A DNA stretch of 64,000 bases from Trichoplax adhaerens (GCF_000150275.1 NW_002060946.1:6925855-6989854); one strand, 5' to 3'. Positions 49,901-60,931 are shown, counted from the first letter of the stretch. Translations and numbers: made by a program. The notes: generated by a model from the sequence alone, not told the origin.

Positions 49901-51867
49901 GTTTGGTCGTTGTCTTCATCTGAGTGACGGTGACAATATTTAATAGAAAAAGTTTGTAATAATTTCAACAACAAATAATATTACGTGCATAAAATCTACC
50001 AATAACTTACCTAATGTTAGCTTCACCTTCTTCCCTATTCCTAAAGTAGTACTTTCAGTAATACGTTCAGTATTTTTGTTGCTGAGCAATGTATCAGATT
50101 TTTTATGGTTAGCATCCCGATATATAATATCTTGTGCTATCGCCAATTGACTATATGTTCTTTTCTTATTTTTACTAGAGCTCTTAGTAGTAGTTAATTT
50201 ATGTTCTTTGGTCCCTTCAGAGTTATTTTTATAACCGATAGGAACGACATCCACTGTATCTTGGGTTGTAATTATGCCATTTAGAAGCACATCATTTGCT
50301 ACAATCATTACATATTAGATCAGTATGATGGGTAATATTCATCATGTTACAGCTAACTGATTATTATGTAACTAAAAGTCAACGAACCAGTTTGTGGTTG
50401 AATCGCATGACTCACGTCTTCGTGACAACTAAGATAACTATCACTCGAGCTGCCTCCATCATGATCTAGGTATAAATATCGTATTCCATATACAATTAAC
50501 ACTTGTTCGTATGTTGATGATTTACACTAACGTACAGTGTTTATTTCTTTCAAGTTAATATACTGTAGTATAATATTTTGCAATACAATTACAATTAGTA
50601 TCCTATAACGAGATTCTTGACCAACATACCTAAATTTTTTATCGAAACTAGCTCAACATAACCTGGCTGATTTATATCGCTGTCTGATAATTTACTATAA
50701 TATTTGATAGAAGAATTAGAATCATTGGATACTATCGGTAAGATTGCCATTAAACCCTAAAGCGTAATGAAATTTCTGCAATAAGTAAATAAGTATATTT
50801 AATCTACCAATTGGTCTGGGAATCCCAGCTTTCCATATTCAATTTTTCAGAACTAAGTTTCAGGTGATGATCTCCTGCTATTTGTCTCTTTTCATTAAGT
50901 GATTCCAAAGCAATCTATGATTCCAATAGCAATAGAGAAATTATTACATTTAGAGCTTCTACGTTAATAAATAGCGTTCACAATAGCTAAATGTTGTCCA
51001 TAAATTTTAAATATTTATAGATTTATTAGCAGTATCGCTGGAATAATGAATTATTGAAGTACTATATTACCTCGCTCGAAATGTTGTTGCTTGCATTGAT
51101 ATCCGCCGATGAAGCTAGAGGATAAAATAAGACACAATCAATTATATGTATAAATTATTCCAACGTTTCTACTCCATCAGTTTATTGTATATTAGTATAT
51201 TTGTACACCATATAGTAGTGGAGATCACTAATAGCTTAGAGAATACGATGAATTTGGTCCTCGTTTTACACAAAAAATCACTAAATGGTTGCAGTAAGCA
51301 AATAACTTAGAGGTAATACACCATACAGTTAGGAATCTCGTGTATGACAGAAAATGAAAACTTGTCTACGACATACTACAGAGAACGTAAAAAATGACGG
51401 AAACAAACATCTGAGGTGGTTATATTAATAGCTGACGAATAGAGTCTATCGTCAATTCCTGGTTGCTATGTTTCACCACAGCTGAAAAAACCTCATAAAG
51501 AGACGCTCCTATGCGATTGATAGTAACGATACCTTGATTAGTTGATTTTTTTTTCGGTCTTTGCAAGCTTTTCAATTTCTGTGTTACTCTAGCAACAGAA
51601 CGCTGAGCTGATTGGCGTTTCAACCGACTACGACTATCGAATTAAAATAATCACAAAATCAAGAATGTTGTTTCTACAGCGACCTAGTAAAGCTAAGGTA
51701 TTCAACATGAATATTACGGTAATAAAGGAATTCTATCCAATACGCAGAAATCGCTGCTTGAGTATCTTCTCTACAACAAGATTATTATAATAATCAATTC
51801 TAGTGTAGAATTTATCTACCTATCTTCATTCATCATAACTTCATTGTTCAAGGAAGGAGATGGACAG
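43211..51867 (-). CDS. KMT2A/trx: Trithorax / KMT2A-B-type histone H3K4 methyltransferase, 5' end missing
   Basis: 32 exons join in frame, 5' to 3': 51820-51867, 51437-51633, 51071-51114, 50808-50914, 50630-50694, 50388-50465, 50011-50298, 49761-49919, 49461-49675, 49203-49328, 49031-49120, 48844-48897, 48540-48717, 48321-48448, 47723-47839, 47570-47643, 47376-47469, 47177-47308, 47009-47059, 46836-46907, 46659-46724, 46486-46571, 46322-46391, 46112-46232, 45908-45986, 44702-45828, 44583-44617, 44317-44406, 44005-44174, 43689-43902, 43414-43577, 43211-43316. The ~1,547 codons give PHD1-3, a degenerate bromodomain region, extended PHD, FYRN, FYRC, SET and post-SET. KMT2 enzymes methylate H3K4 within the WDR5-RBBP5-ASH2L-DPY30 complex and maintain active gene states. 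The order and the short FYRC-SET spacing fit KMT2A/B and fly Trithorax rather than KMT2C/D or SETD1. No upstream ATG, AT-hook or CXXC exon was found. Exons before PHD1, especially the acceptor of exon 5 and donor of exon 2, are less certain. Confidence 0.95.
44005..44617 (-). other. KMT2A/trx: KMT2 exons 27-29: FYRC domain and Win-like motif
   Basis: The FYRC continues through 35-, 90- and 170-nt exons: '[11 protein letters not shown]', '[20 protein letters not shown]' and '[20 protein letters not shown]', then 'SFLMSPYRK'. The 'GCIRTEVY' piece lies where KMT2A has its WDR5-binding Win motif (S-A-R-A-E-V-H type). The central Arg is kept while the flanking Ala residues are Ile and Thr. Confidence 0.92.
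44702..45779 (-). other. KMT2A/trx: KMT2 exon 26: FYRN-FYRC linker and FYRC start
   Basis: The largest exon of the gene (1,127 nt with its FYRN end). After FYRN comes a basic 'HKKKRAVR', then about 300 residues rich in Ser, Asn, Thr and Gln, with an Asn-Leu-Asn-Ser repeat ('[19 protein letters not shown]') and a QSD-type repeat. It ends with FYRC start '[18 protein letters not shown]'. In KMT2A the same linker spans well over a thousand residues and has two Taspase1 sites of the QxD/G kind. I find none here. Confidence 0.9.
45780..46232 (-). other. KMT2A/trx: KMT2 exons 24-26 start: FYRN domain
   Basis: The FYRN signature runs across three exons: '[18 protein letters not shown]', '[18 protein letters not shown]' and '[19 protein letters not shown]'. 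In KMT2A/B, FYRN pairs with FYRC to form one FY-rich fold after Taspase1 cleavage. Here both are encoded close together. Confidence 0.93.
46322..47059 (-). other. KMT2A/trx: KMT2 exons 19-23: extended PHD (ePHD)
   Basis: The segments run '[17 protein letters not shown]', '[20 protein letters not shown]', '[19 protein letters not shown]', '[19 protein letters not shown]', '[10 protein letters not shown]' and '[16 protein letters not shown]'. This is the full zinc-knuckle plus atypical PHD unit of KMT2 proteins with all expected Cys/His ligands. Five exons of 51-86 nt encode it. Confidence 0.96.
47177..47839 (-). other. KMT2A/trx: KMT2 exons 15-18: degenerate bromodomain region
   Basis: These exons sit between PHD3 and the extended PHD, where KMT2A has its atypical bromodomain. 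'[15 protein letters not shown]' matches the KMT2A segment that ends in a VFPW-type motif, and '[11 protein letters not shown]' follows. The canonical acetyl-lysine Asn is not recognisable, so acetyl-lysine binding is doubtful. The acceptor of the last exon was set at 47308 (CAG|GAA), the only choice that avoids a stop. Confidence 0.75.
48321..49675 (-). other. KMT2A/trx: KMT2 exons 9-14: PHD finger cluster 1-3
   Basis: PHD1 starts with '[12 protein letters not shown]', then '[16 protein letters not shown]' and '[16 protein letters not shown]'. PHD2 follows with '[17 protein letters not shown]' and '[18 protein letters not shown]'. PHD3 has '[18 protein letters not shown]' and '[17 protein letters not shown]', closing on 'FTCDQCTKK'. 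The Cys/His spacing and the shared Cys-rich bridges between fingers are those of the KMT2A/B/Trx cluster. In KMT2A, PHD3 reads H3K4me2/3; the aromatic-cage reading is not checked here. Confidence 0.93.
49676..51867 (-). other. KMT2A/trx: KMT2 exons 1-8: low-complexity N-terminal part
   Basis: These exons encode Ser/Asn/Lys-rich protein with basic patches such as '[13 protein letters not shown]', '[16 protein letters not shown]' and '[14 protein letters not shown]', likely nuclear localisation or DNA-binding tails. The phases agree across all eight exons. Two junctions rest on weaker choices: a GTCAGC donor for 51437-51633, and an internal acceptor at 50694 instead of 50756, chosen because only it keeps frame with the exon before. 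Exon 1 starts at an acceptor, so more coding sequence lies upstream. Confidence 0.7.
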
Positions 51868-53074
51868 CTATAAATTGAATCCTACAGTTAGCCCCAATAC
51901 CAATTTTCTTCTTTTAAATAAATAATTAAAATATTAATCCGATGAGATAAGAGTCATTATCAACATAGATTCAAAGTTTGTAGATTACTGTGTTAAAGTG
52001 AGCCGTTGTAAGAAAATCTTGAATTATTATTAATTTGAATAGAAAGTAATTAGTATAAAGTTTAACTTTCAGCATTTATACCACATTGATTATAGCTAGT
52101 GATAATCATTTACAGAAAGATAGTATATTTTGCCAATGGCAATCTAGAATAGTGAAGTGAATCGTAACGAAGGAAATTTATTTCACAACTATAAATATTC
52201 ACTTCCAGTGCAATGTTCATAACTTTGCAGGGTAAAATATAGCATGTATGGCTTTCTATCACTTATGTATGCATAATACTCGTATAGCATTACTCGTATT
52301 TTGATTGTCAGCGAAATTGTTTTCCGTAAAGCATACGCATACATAGATTAAAATCTACGTATGTTGATAAGTTCTTGCCAGGAAGTGATGCATCAAAAGG
52401 ATCAATTCCATGTATTTAGAAAATACCAATGTTGTAGCTGATCTCTACAAATTTCCATGCTTACTTATCCTTATGTGATTGACAGCTTTGATCGACGTGT
52501 TTGCCTATATTCTACACATGTTTGTTAAGTACAAGGAGGCCAGCTACAGTACTGGATACAATTTCTATTCAACAAAAAACCGTTCGGTTTAGTATGGAGA
52601 TATGGCGAATAGAATGAATCAATTTGTTAACGAGGCAAGGCGAATACTTTTTCAAGCTATTGGATGTGAATTTCCATATTCTAAGTAAACAAAACTAGTT
52701 TAGAATAGTATCGCAGGTTGGCCTGGCTAAGAATAGCAGGTGTCCAGGTTATATCCTCAAACGGTAGGTTTAGTTTTGAAGCTGCCGCTTTTCCATCAAA
52801 AAAGGGTAGAGTTTCTAGCTCTGACAAGCTAAAATAAAACTATTTGAACAACCACAGACATCCCGTATTTTTCTTAGAAGCTCTAGCCATTTAATGATTC
52901 GGGGATTAGAAAGTGATGAATGTTCAAATGAGCTACATCAAAGGAATATTCTATTTTACATTACACAGTATGCTTGCATAGTTGCAATGCAATCCGATTG
53001 GCACAGGCGTCTATTGCTGCGAGCTACTGAAAAATAATTTATTTCCCTTTTTCAAGGATATAATCAAGGCTACA

Positions 53075-53580
53075 TTGAATGAAAGGCCATCAGACTAGTA
53101 CCATTTTGTCGATTTATGGCAGAAAGATTAGGTATAGGTACAATAGGTTAGATATCCACTATTTAATATACTAAATTGTTTACTGTAATTAGGTTACGTT
53201 GCATTCCAATCATGCCAAAGGCCTCAGACTAGTACCATTTTGTCAATTTAATTTCAGAAAAGTTAGCTGTAAGATAGCTTAGATGTCCACAATTTAATTA
53301 GTTAGGCTACGTTGCATTCCAGCCATGTTCTAGGCCATTGGACTCGTACTATTTTGTCGATTTTCAGAAAAATTAGGTATAGGATAGGTTAGATATCCAC
53401 AATTGAATGAGCTAGGCTACGTTTGCATACGTTGCATATCAGTTATGTTAAAGGCTTCAGACTAGTATTATCTTGTTGATTTTCAGAAAAATCAGGTATA
53501 GGATAGTCTAGATATCCACAATTGAATGAGCTAGGCTACTTTGCATAACGGTAATGCTGATTTTAGGAAAGTTGGATGGT
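53075..53580. repeat. ~110-125-bp tandem repeat, 4 copies
   Basis: Units contain 'cattttgtcgattt', 'cagaaaaattaggtatagga', 'taggttagatatccacaatt', 'gaatgagctaggctacgttg' and 'cattccagccatg', then 'aggcctcagactagta'. Copies begin near 53100, 53222, 53345 and 53462. Confidence 0.85.
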
Positions 53581-54459
53581 AATTGAGGTAGTTTTTAGAA
53601 AAGTAGTGCAAGCAGAGGAAAGCAAAGACAACTGTATCCTTCCGTTGGATGGAAAAAAAAGAGATATAAAAGACCCTTAGCTAATTCCGTATCTTCTTTC
53701 AGATGACAACGATGCTATCACGCTACGGATAACGAAGTCAAGTTAAGCAATGTTATTTCTTTTTCTACTGGGTAAGGCTATGCAATCTCAGCTCCGTAAA
53801 GCATCAAAGTGTGACATTCCTATTTTCTCTACAAGTACCTCAAGTCATGAAAAGGAACTGCAGAAGGGATTTTAAGCATACTATAATGAATGTTGCTTAC
53901 ACCTTAGACTATCCACAGAACATTTTCTTGATATTGAACAGCATCTGCAGTCGAAAGCATCAAAATCAATTTATTACGTTATAATATGAACATGATGCCT
54001 GCCAATGCCAGTTGGAGGCAATCGATCGAGGACCGATTAGGACGTTGTAAAGAGGATAAAAACAACCTCTAGCTAGTCAATAAATTTGATCATTTGTATA
54101 CAATAAAAACTAGGTAGATTCAATATCCTATCAAGAGATTTTAGACTGTAGAAAGCGATTTGATCAGCCCCACCACCATGTTAACATTACTCGATTGTCC
54201 ATTTTTTTCCATTACCCATTGACTGAATGAGGTGGTGTCAAAATCTCCAGGTGAGGATAGACCTCAAGGCTAATAAATAACATTGCATTGGCTGAAAATA
54301 TGGCTATTCTACACTGGTTGGACATCAAGTAACGACAATGGATTGCAATAATGTCAAGATAGAGGAAGGAAAGTAAGTTTATCCTTGCGATTGATTACTA
54401 GTTTCATTTGCAGGTCTAGGATCGAAAATGTGTTCTTGCCTCCAATTGAATGGCTGCCG

Positions 54460-54900
54460 TCAGCCATGGAGCACACCTAGCAATGCAACCTGGTGCAAGC
54501 TAATCGACTGAGCATGGGCTAACCTGATTTTTCGGCTAATTCTGTCTTCTGCAAGTCGAAATGGATGAAAATGAGCTGATAGAGAGTTAATCGATGAAAT
54601 AAAAGCCAAGATGATGGAGTAAAATTGCTCTAATCGATTGGAAGTCGAAGGAGAAATGGCTTTGTCGTGTTGCTGTGGCCTGTAGTCGACTGTTCAAAAA
54701 ACACCGTCGCTGAATTTGGGTCGAAACGACTGATTGGCTAGTGCGTTATTAGGCATTACACTGTCAAGAGTAAGAGAGAGAAAGAGTCGCTTAAACAGTC
54801 CTGCAGCGCCCATACTGGTTATATTGTAGAGCAGACTTGCGTGAGGTTCAGTATGGCAAACCGGATTACCCCCCTCCTGTCACTGCCCTGTGTACCTAGT
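54460..54900 (-). promoter_or_regulatory. Possible promoter region of KMT2 (inverted CCAAT boxes)
   Basis: Read on the minus strand, this stretch is richer in G+C than its surroundings and carries CCAAT boxes at 54733-54737 and 54637-54641 (ATTGG on the plus strand). It lies about 2.6 kb upstream of the first recognised KMT2 exon, in the right orientation. No TATA box, start codon or linking exon is established. The assignment is a guess from position and composition. Confidence 0.2.
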
Positions 54901-55039
54901 GTGAACTTTAGAATGGATGAGGTCTGTTATAATGATTCATATTGTTACAGGGTACAATAACTGCACTAACCCTATTCAATCCATGCAGGTAACCTAGCAA
55001 CCAGGTCGCCACCCGGTTGATCCAAAATTCCTGGCAGAG

Positions 55040-57030
55040 TCTAGTGGTGCTAGCAATCATGGCGATCGCTAGAGATTATCATGGAATAAACTGTGATCCT
55101 ATGAAGAAATGGAATTTGAGGCTCTAGCTGGCACGTGTAGAATTCACTACTTTAAAGCATGAGCTAAACCTTTACTTTGAACGGACCTACTACAGAACAT
55201 GAACATTAAAATGGCTTTAACACTACATCGATGGTTAGGGGTGATCATGGAATAAAAGGTAGTAAGCTACCGCGATCACATAGAGAAATGGAGATACAGA
55301 AGGGTAGAGCGATTAGATCCACATGGCTATGTTTATAGGTACATCACCTTGGAAGGCTAGAGAAAGATAATAGTGATCGATCAACAAGGCTCTAGCTGGG
55401 ATGTGTAAAATTCACTACCTTAGAGCATGACCTAGCTGAGCTTAGTCTATACTTTAAACAGCTTGTTACTGTTCAGTATATTTGACGTATTGTATGAGAA
55501 CCAATTCATCCACGGATGCGGAAAATTCTCCAGGTACTCCGACTAATGTACTAATTAGATTACTTCTACACAAATAATCAATACCTGACCGATATCTGTT
55601 AGTCCTGGGTTACTCTTTATTTGAGACCAAGTAATGATCCAAAACGACGTTGAATATTATTTGACCTTAAGGTCTAACTGAGACAATATAGATCACGATG
55701 GTTCTCACCACCGAATGCAACTAAAATCAAACGGCGCACACGATGGTGCTTAGATTTCTCAAACAATTATAATTACTTATGATTGACGATAACTGACAAC
55801 TACCAACTGCAACTCTGATGAGTTGATTGACTATGAAGAAATAAAGCAAGAGAAGGATAATGATGATTGACGGACGAGCTCTGTCTAGGACATGTAGAAT
55901 ATTCACCACTTTACATCATGAGCTAGCTAAAGCTAAGCCTATACTTTGATTATTTCTACAGTAGAATATTGACATCGAAACAATTATTCGATTGATTGGA
56001 TCCATGTGGCTATATTTATTAATATATCGCCTTGGCAAGCTTAAGAAAGATAATGGTAATTGATGAGGCTCTATCTTGGATGCGTAGAATATTCACAGCT
56101 TTAGTTCATGACCTAGCTAACGCTAAGCCCGCACTTTGAACAGGTCTACAGTAGAATAGCCATATCGAAGTAATCATACGATCGCTAGGTATGATCGTAG
56201 ACTGTCATATGCTACTGTGATCATACAGAGAAATAAACCCTTGAGAAAATAATGATGAATGACAGACAAGGCTCTGTCTGGGACGTGTAGAATTCACTAC
56301 TTTAGATTATGAGCTAGATGAGCTAAGCCCACCTTTTGAACAGTTCTACACTAGAATGTTAATATCAAAGTAGTCATTCGTCTGCCAGGGATTATCATGG
56401 AATAAAACTGTAGCATGCTACTGCGATTATGCTGGAGAAATGGAGACACAGTACGATAGAACGATTGGATCCACATTATATCACGTTAGAAAGCTAGAAA
56501 AAGACAGCGGTAATTGATCAACGAAGCTCTGTCTGCAACATGTGGAATGGTCGCTGCTTTAGATGATGAGCTAGCTAAGCTAAGCCTACACTTTGAAAAT
56601 GTCTAAAGTAGATTACTAACATTTAAGCAGTCATGCAATCGACAAGGATTGTCATGGAATAAACTGTACTGTGTTAATATGATCAAGACGTAATAAAAAG
56701 CTGTATGGATCATATAGAACGGAGATACAGTACGCTAAAACCATGAACTATTACTGTACGTAGATATATCGAGCATATAGTAGTCTATGGGTAAGAGTAT
56801 TGGATCCACTTGGCTACATCTATGCTTAGTACTGTATGTCGTCTTGGAAAGCTAGAGAAAGATGAGCTAGCTGCGCTAAGCTTGGTTGATTTTGAACAGG
56901 TAGGTGTACAGTAGAATATTGATATCGAAGCAATTATACGATGGCAGAACAATTGTAGTATTCTAAGATGAGCTAGCTGAGCTAAGCCTGGTAATCTTTG
57001 AGCAGGTGTAAGCGTACAGTAGAATGTTAG
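55040..57030. repeat. Long degenerate tandem repeat, ~190-290-bp units, about 8 copies
   Basis: The clearest landmark, 'gatgagctagctaagctaag' with 'cctacactttgaacaggtct' after it, recurs near 55147, 55427, 55917, 56107, 56308, 56566, 56861 and 56970. Units also share 'acagtagaatattgacatcg', 'gatcatggaataaactgta', 'gagaaatggagatacagta', 'gattggatccacatggct' and 'aggctctgtctgggatgtgt'. Spacing is irregular because of internal deletions. Confidence 0.85.
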
Positions 57031-58210
57031 CATACGAATGATTTTTGTTTTCTTAAGTGGTGCAAAGTAGTTTTCTAAAATAGATCTTAAGAGTGATTAG
57101 TTAATAAATATTTAGTTCTAAGTACCACTGAGGGCTCTGCGAAGCCTATAAATGATAGTGTAATCGTGAAATTTAGAGTAGAGAGCAAAAGAAGATTCTT
57201 TCGAAGAACTTGCTAAATTTTGAAGGCCTTCGGGATCGAACTGTTGTAAGTTAAAGCGTTCTTCTTTTTGTTAGGTTGTTTGGTTGTTGACAGTTTTAGT
57301 TCTGTCGTTTTTTTATTTCTTTACTTATAGTACTTAGAATTAAGTATTTAGAAGGTTGTTTGATCAAACTCTCTCACATTTTCTTAATAAATTGTTGATC
57401 GGTTGTTTCCCCAATTTTATTTGATGTCAAAGTTTCGTTAAGTCGGCCAGAGTGCAAAGAAAGTAGAATCAAAGTTTGTTAGAAGTTTAGTAGCTTGATT
57501 CTACACTTTTCATTCCATTACAGTTATGTGCCAGTGATTACTGTAATATCTAGAATTTGTTTAATGCATATTCAGTGGTCAAATAAAGTTGTCGCATTGT
57601 TATTACAGTGATTTTAACTCTGCATTATTATCTAGTGTAAATAATGCAATTAATGCCTTGATTGATGCCGAAGGACTTTGATCGGATTCATTTATGTACA
57701 GTAATTAACTTCGGTAATTAGGGCCATCTATATAGCCATTTACGGTATGTTTTGTAGTATTGCAAATTTATTTCTATGCTGCGTACAGGAATAATTTTTA
57801 GTTATTATCTTGGATAGTCAACGAAGCCCCATTAAATGGATAGAGATAGCTGTGGCATGAATTGAAACGAATATTTACCGTAGCATAAAACAAGTCGTTT
57901 CTAAAATGTCTTCCCTATATTTCCAGATTAATCTTATATATCCGCACATTCAATGCTTAGATCAATATTAACAGAGTTACGTACTGGCAAGTTAGGTCTG
58001 TACGTGCATTTATCGCATTAATTAGTGTGTGCAAAAGCCACTATGAAAGTGCTAACTAGGTTGCAAGATAAATCTTTTTGACCTATAGTGGAATACTATG
58101 TGTGTATCAAGATCAATCTAATAATAGTATATGTACGCGACGCATCGCGAACGGGATTAATTTATCAGTTTTTAATAACGATGGAATACGACATGATATC
58201 TATTTCTTAC

Positions 58211-58332
58211 CCCAACGATGATCTAGATTTAATGGAGAGCAGATGACTGTAATTTTGCTATCGGTAATAGATGTTTCAGAATTTAAAGAATTAGATATTC
58301 TAGACGTTTGTTTAGCATAAAATGTCGTGTAT
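58211..58332 (-). CDS. Possible orphan exon, product unknown
   Basis: An open minus-strand segment of 122 nt is bounded by a pyrimidine-rich acceptor (TTTCTCTTC...TACAG) and a good donor (GGG|GTAAGA). It would encode about 40 residues starting 'YTTFYAKQTSRISNSLNS' and ending 'CSPLNLDHRWG'. I recognise no family and see no partner exon nearby. It could be a lone exon of a gene with long introns, a pseudogene relic, or chance. Confidence 0.22.
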
Positions 58333-60435
58333 CTGTAGTTATAAAGAAGAGAAAGTACGTAATTTTTAATAGACATCCACATTACCAAGTAATATGAATA
58401 TTTGAATTTACTAATATGAGCATTAATTTTCAAATTTGAATTATTACACTTGTTTGATCTCTAAGTAAACCCATTTTAATAAATTACCATTAACTAATAT
58501 ACAGCAAAGTATGAAATACGTCGAAATAATATTATCGAAGAAAAGTTTATTTACTATAATTAACCATATTCTTCCTGAAAAGTTTCTTAATCAATAACTT
58601 AAAAAGTAAATTCCCATCCTATGCACCTTGCTAATTATCCATAGTGTTCTTTAATTTCAAGACATCCTAAGTGAATGAATATTGATGATTTATTGTGATC
58701 TCAATAACATTATTTATAGGTAAAGAACAGTAGATCGATGATTGACCTAGCTTTCCAGACAGTATTGCGAGGACCGTATATTAAATCAACCTATTGGATT
58801 ACGGATGGGTCATAATGACAAGTAATATCTATATTTTCGCTATCTGTCAAATTTCATTAGCGAAAAATTTCTGTTGTTAAGTTCAGTTAATAATCACTAC
58901 TTTTAGTTGATAATTATATTTCATGATCATATGTAAGATTTGTTGACTCATTTTCTAATACAAAGGTTACTATCAAAATATTGCCACAAATAGAATAATA
59001 TATGCACATAAACAGGTCATTTTATTCCATATTCATTAGTTCACTTTTGAGATATCATTTATAGCATCGAAATTTTACTTATGATAGCCTAAATGTCGAA
59101 TTAGGAATAGAGCTCATAGGCAACGAATCTCATTTATTGATATCCTATTAATCCTTCAAAATGTATCTGTGGCTATTGTACATAGGTTTTTCGACATGCC
59201 TTGATAATAAAATATTAAGTGTAGTTTGGCTAACTTTTGAAAGCTTGAATGTAGTTGATTAATGAGTTATAGGAATAGATCGATAAAAATGCCTGATAGC
59301 CTTGTCAGATAATCAAGCAAGCCAGGATATTAGAGATCCGATAAATATGCCTAATAAGCAATTTTTCAATTTCTAATTTGAACAAGCTAGTTAGTTTTGT
59401 TTATTTATGAGCTGTTTATTAAATATGATTGTGTTTCTAGTATTTCTCCTAATCGGTAACAAACTGAGAATAATATTAATATTGATACTATGATAGTACT
59501 TCAAGTGTCAAGACTGATAACACTGCAAGGAAGAAAAAATAATCTGCGGCAAGATTGAATATTAATCAGCATAGTATTGAGTGAATGATATTAAAATACA
59601 CAGGAACTATCGAAAATATGCAAGTAGCTGCCAGATATATCTTCCATCAAAACTCGTGACTATCAAACGATATGATTTCTAAATCACTTTGTCAGAATAA
59701 AAACTATTATATATTAACTAAATTGCTGTTGCCTACGCCTATTGACATATGGAAATAGTAAATAAACAAATAATTGATATTAATCAGATAATCCAATTAG
59801 TTGATCATTGTATGATTCTGCATTAGCATTGGCAATTTGTGTTGTTCTTGATTAGTTCAATGTCAAAACATTACCATCCTTTAATGTTATATCATCCAGG
59901 TACCTTGGAACAAAATGTGCTTTTATCTATTAAAAAATAAGATCAAAATATTGACTGCATGTAATTATTTAATTACAATTACCAATCAGCTAATCTTGTA
60001 CCATAGATCAAAATTGCTTGCAAATATTGAAAATATGCCGCACTTTTAGACAATAATTGACAAGCTAGATTGAAAAAGGGATAAACTCGAAAATAATGGG
60101 TAATGCAATAAATTCTGCAGTTGACCAGTTGAGTCATGATTGCCTATGTTACATTAGGTCATTTGCGTGATGGATAGTATGCCAATTTTACATGAGGTTA
60201 TAATTTAAAATTTAAATGAGGTAAAATACATTAGCGATCGCTATCCCTTGCACAATAGCTTATGTCAATAAAGTTAAGGATTAGAACTTAAGTTAATTAG
60301 CATCGACCAATCAAACAATGTTATTATCGGAAACTGTTTTCTGATGATGTTTATGTCCACGGCATGAATCGATAACGAGTATGATAAATGGTTGACGACC
60401 ATGAACACATTGATCTTCTGACCCTGAGCAAGAGG

Positions 60436-60470
60436 TATAAAAGCAATCGATTTTGCTTTTTATCTCATTA
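60436..60470 (+). promoter_or_regulatory. Core promoter of the CUB-trypsin gene (TATA box and Inr)
   Basis: TATAAAAG at 60436-60443 is followed 31 bp later by an initiator-like TCATTA whose A is 60467, the classical TATA-to-start distance. The predicted first exon then ends at a consensus donor (60503|GTAAGT). TATA promoters are typical of strongly expressed, tissue-specific genes, which fits a secreted protease. Confidence 0.7.
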
Positions 60471-60503
60471 ATCTCTTCTCTTGTTCCGTATCAGATCGGA
60501 GAG
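60467..60503 (+). other. Non-coding first exon of the CUB-trypsin gene
   Basis: A 37-nt 5' UTR exon is predicted between the Inr (A at 60467) and the donor GAGAG|GTAAGT. It contains no ATG. The 422-bp intron that follows ends at CGACAG|TTAACT (60925) seven bases before the start codon. Confidence 0.6.
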
Positions 60504-60544
60504 GTAAGTTTTTCAAACTAGTTTATAAGGACTTTTTCCTTGCC

Positions 60545-60870
60545 TATTGAAAAAATATCAGCTGGAATTATTTTAATTATATCTTAAATAGTATACAGTC
60601 AGATTAGTATAGTTAATTTTAGCGTTAAATTAATCTAAGTTATTATAAATTACTTTATGAGGTTGAAAAATATCAGCTAGAGTTATTTTGATTCTATCTT
60701 ATACGGTGATAGTCAAACTGACAAGTTTAATTTTATCATTCAATCAATGTAAGCTATTACCAATTACTTAATGACATTGAAAAAATCAGGTAGAGCTATT
60801 TTAGTTCTATCTAATACGATGTATAGTCAAGTTAACATGGCTAATTCTATCTTTAAATTAAGCTGTTACA
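60545..60870. repeat. ~115-bp tandem triplication inside the 5' UTR intron of the protease gene
   Basis: Three copies begin near 60555, 60671 and 60786, each with 'aaatatcagctagagttatt' or a variant, then 'ttgattctatcttatacg', 'gtcaaactgac' and 'ttaaattaatctaagtta'. Together they form most of the intron. Confidence 0.75.
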
Positions 60871-60931
60871 AATGGCTGTAATTTTATACTAAATAAATTA
60901 TTTATTTTTTAAATCTGATCGACAGTTAACT

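Larger units (their letters stand above)
51868..60430. other. Intergenic region between KMT2 and the protease gene
   Basis: The 5' exons and promoter of the minus-strand KMT2 gene should lie in the left part of this region, but I could not fix them. Two tandem-repeat arrays (53.1-53.6 kb and 55.0-57.0 kb), a moderately GC-rich stretch with inverted CCAAT boxes (54.4-54.9 kb) and one possible orphan exon (58211-58332) are listed separately. The rest is AT-rich DNA in which I see nothing. Confidence 0.55.

Noticed and set aside
50695-50756. Alternative longer form of KMT2 exon 5 starting at 50756
   Set aside because: Its acceptor is good and the frame is open, but it would need phase 0 from the previous exon, which leaves two bases. 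The acceptor at 50694 (TATAG|TAAATT) fits the phase. The longer form could exist with a different upstream exon.
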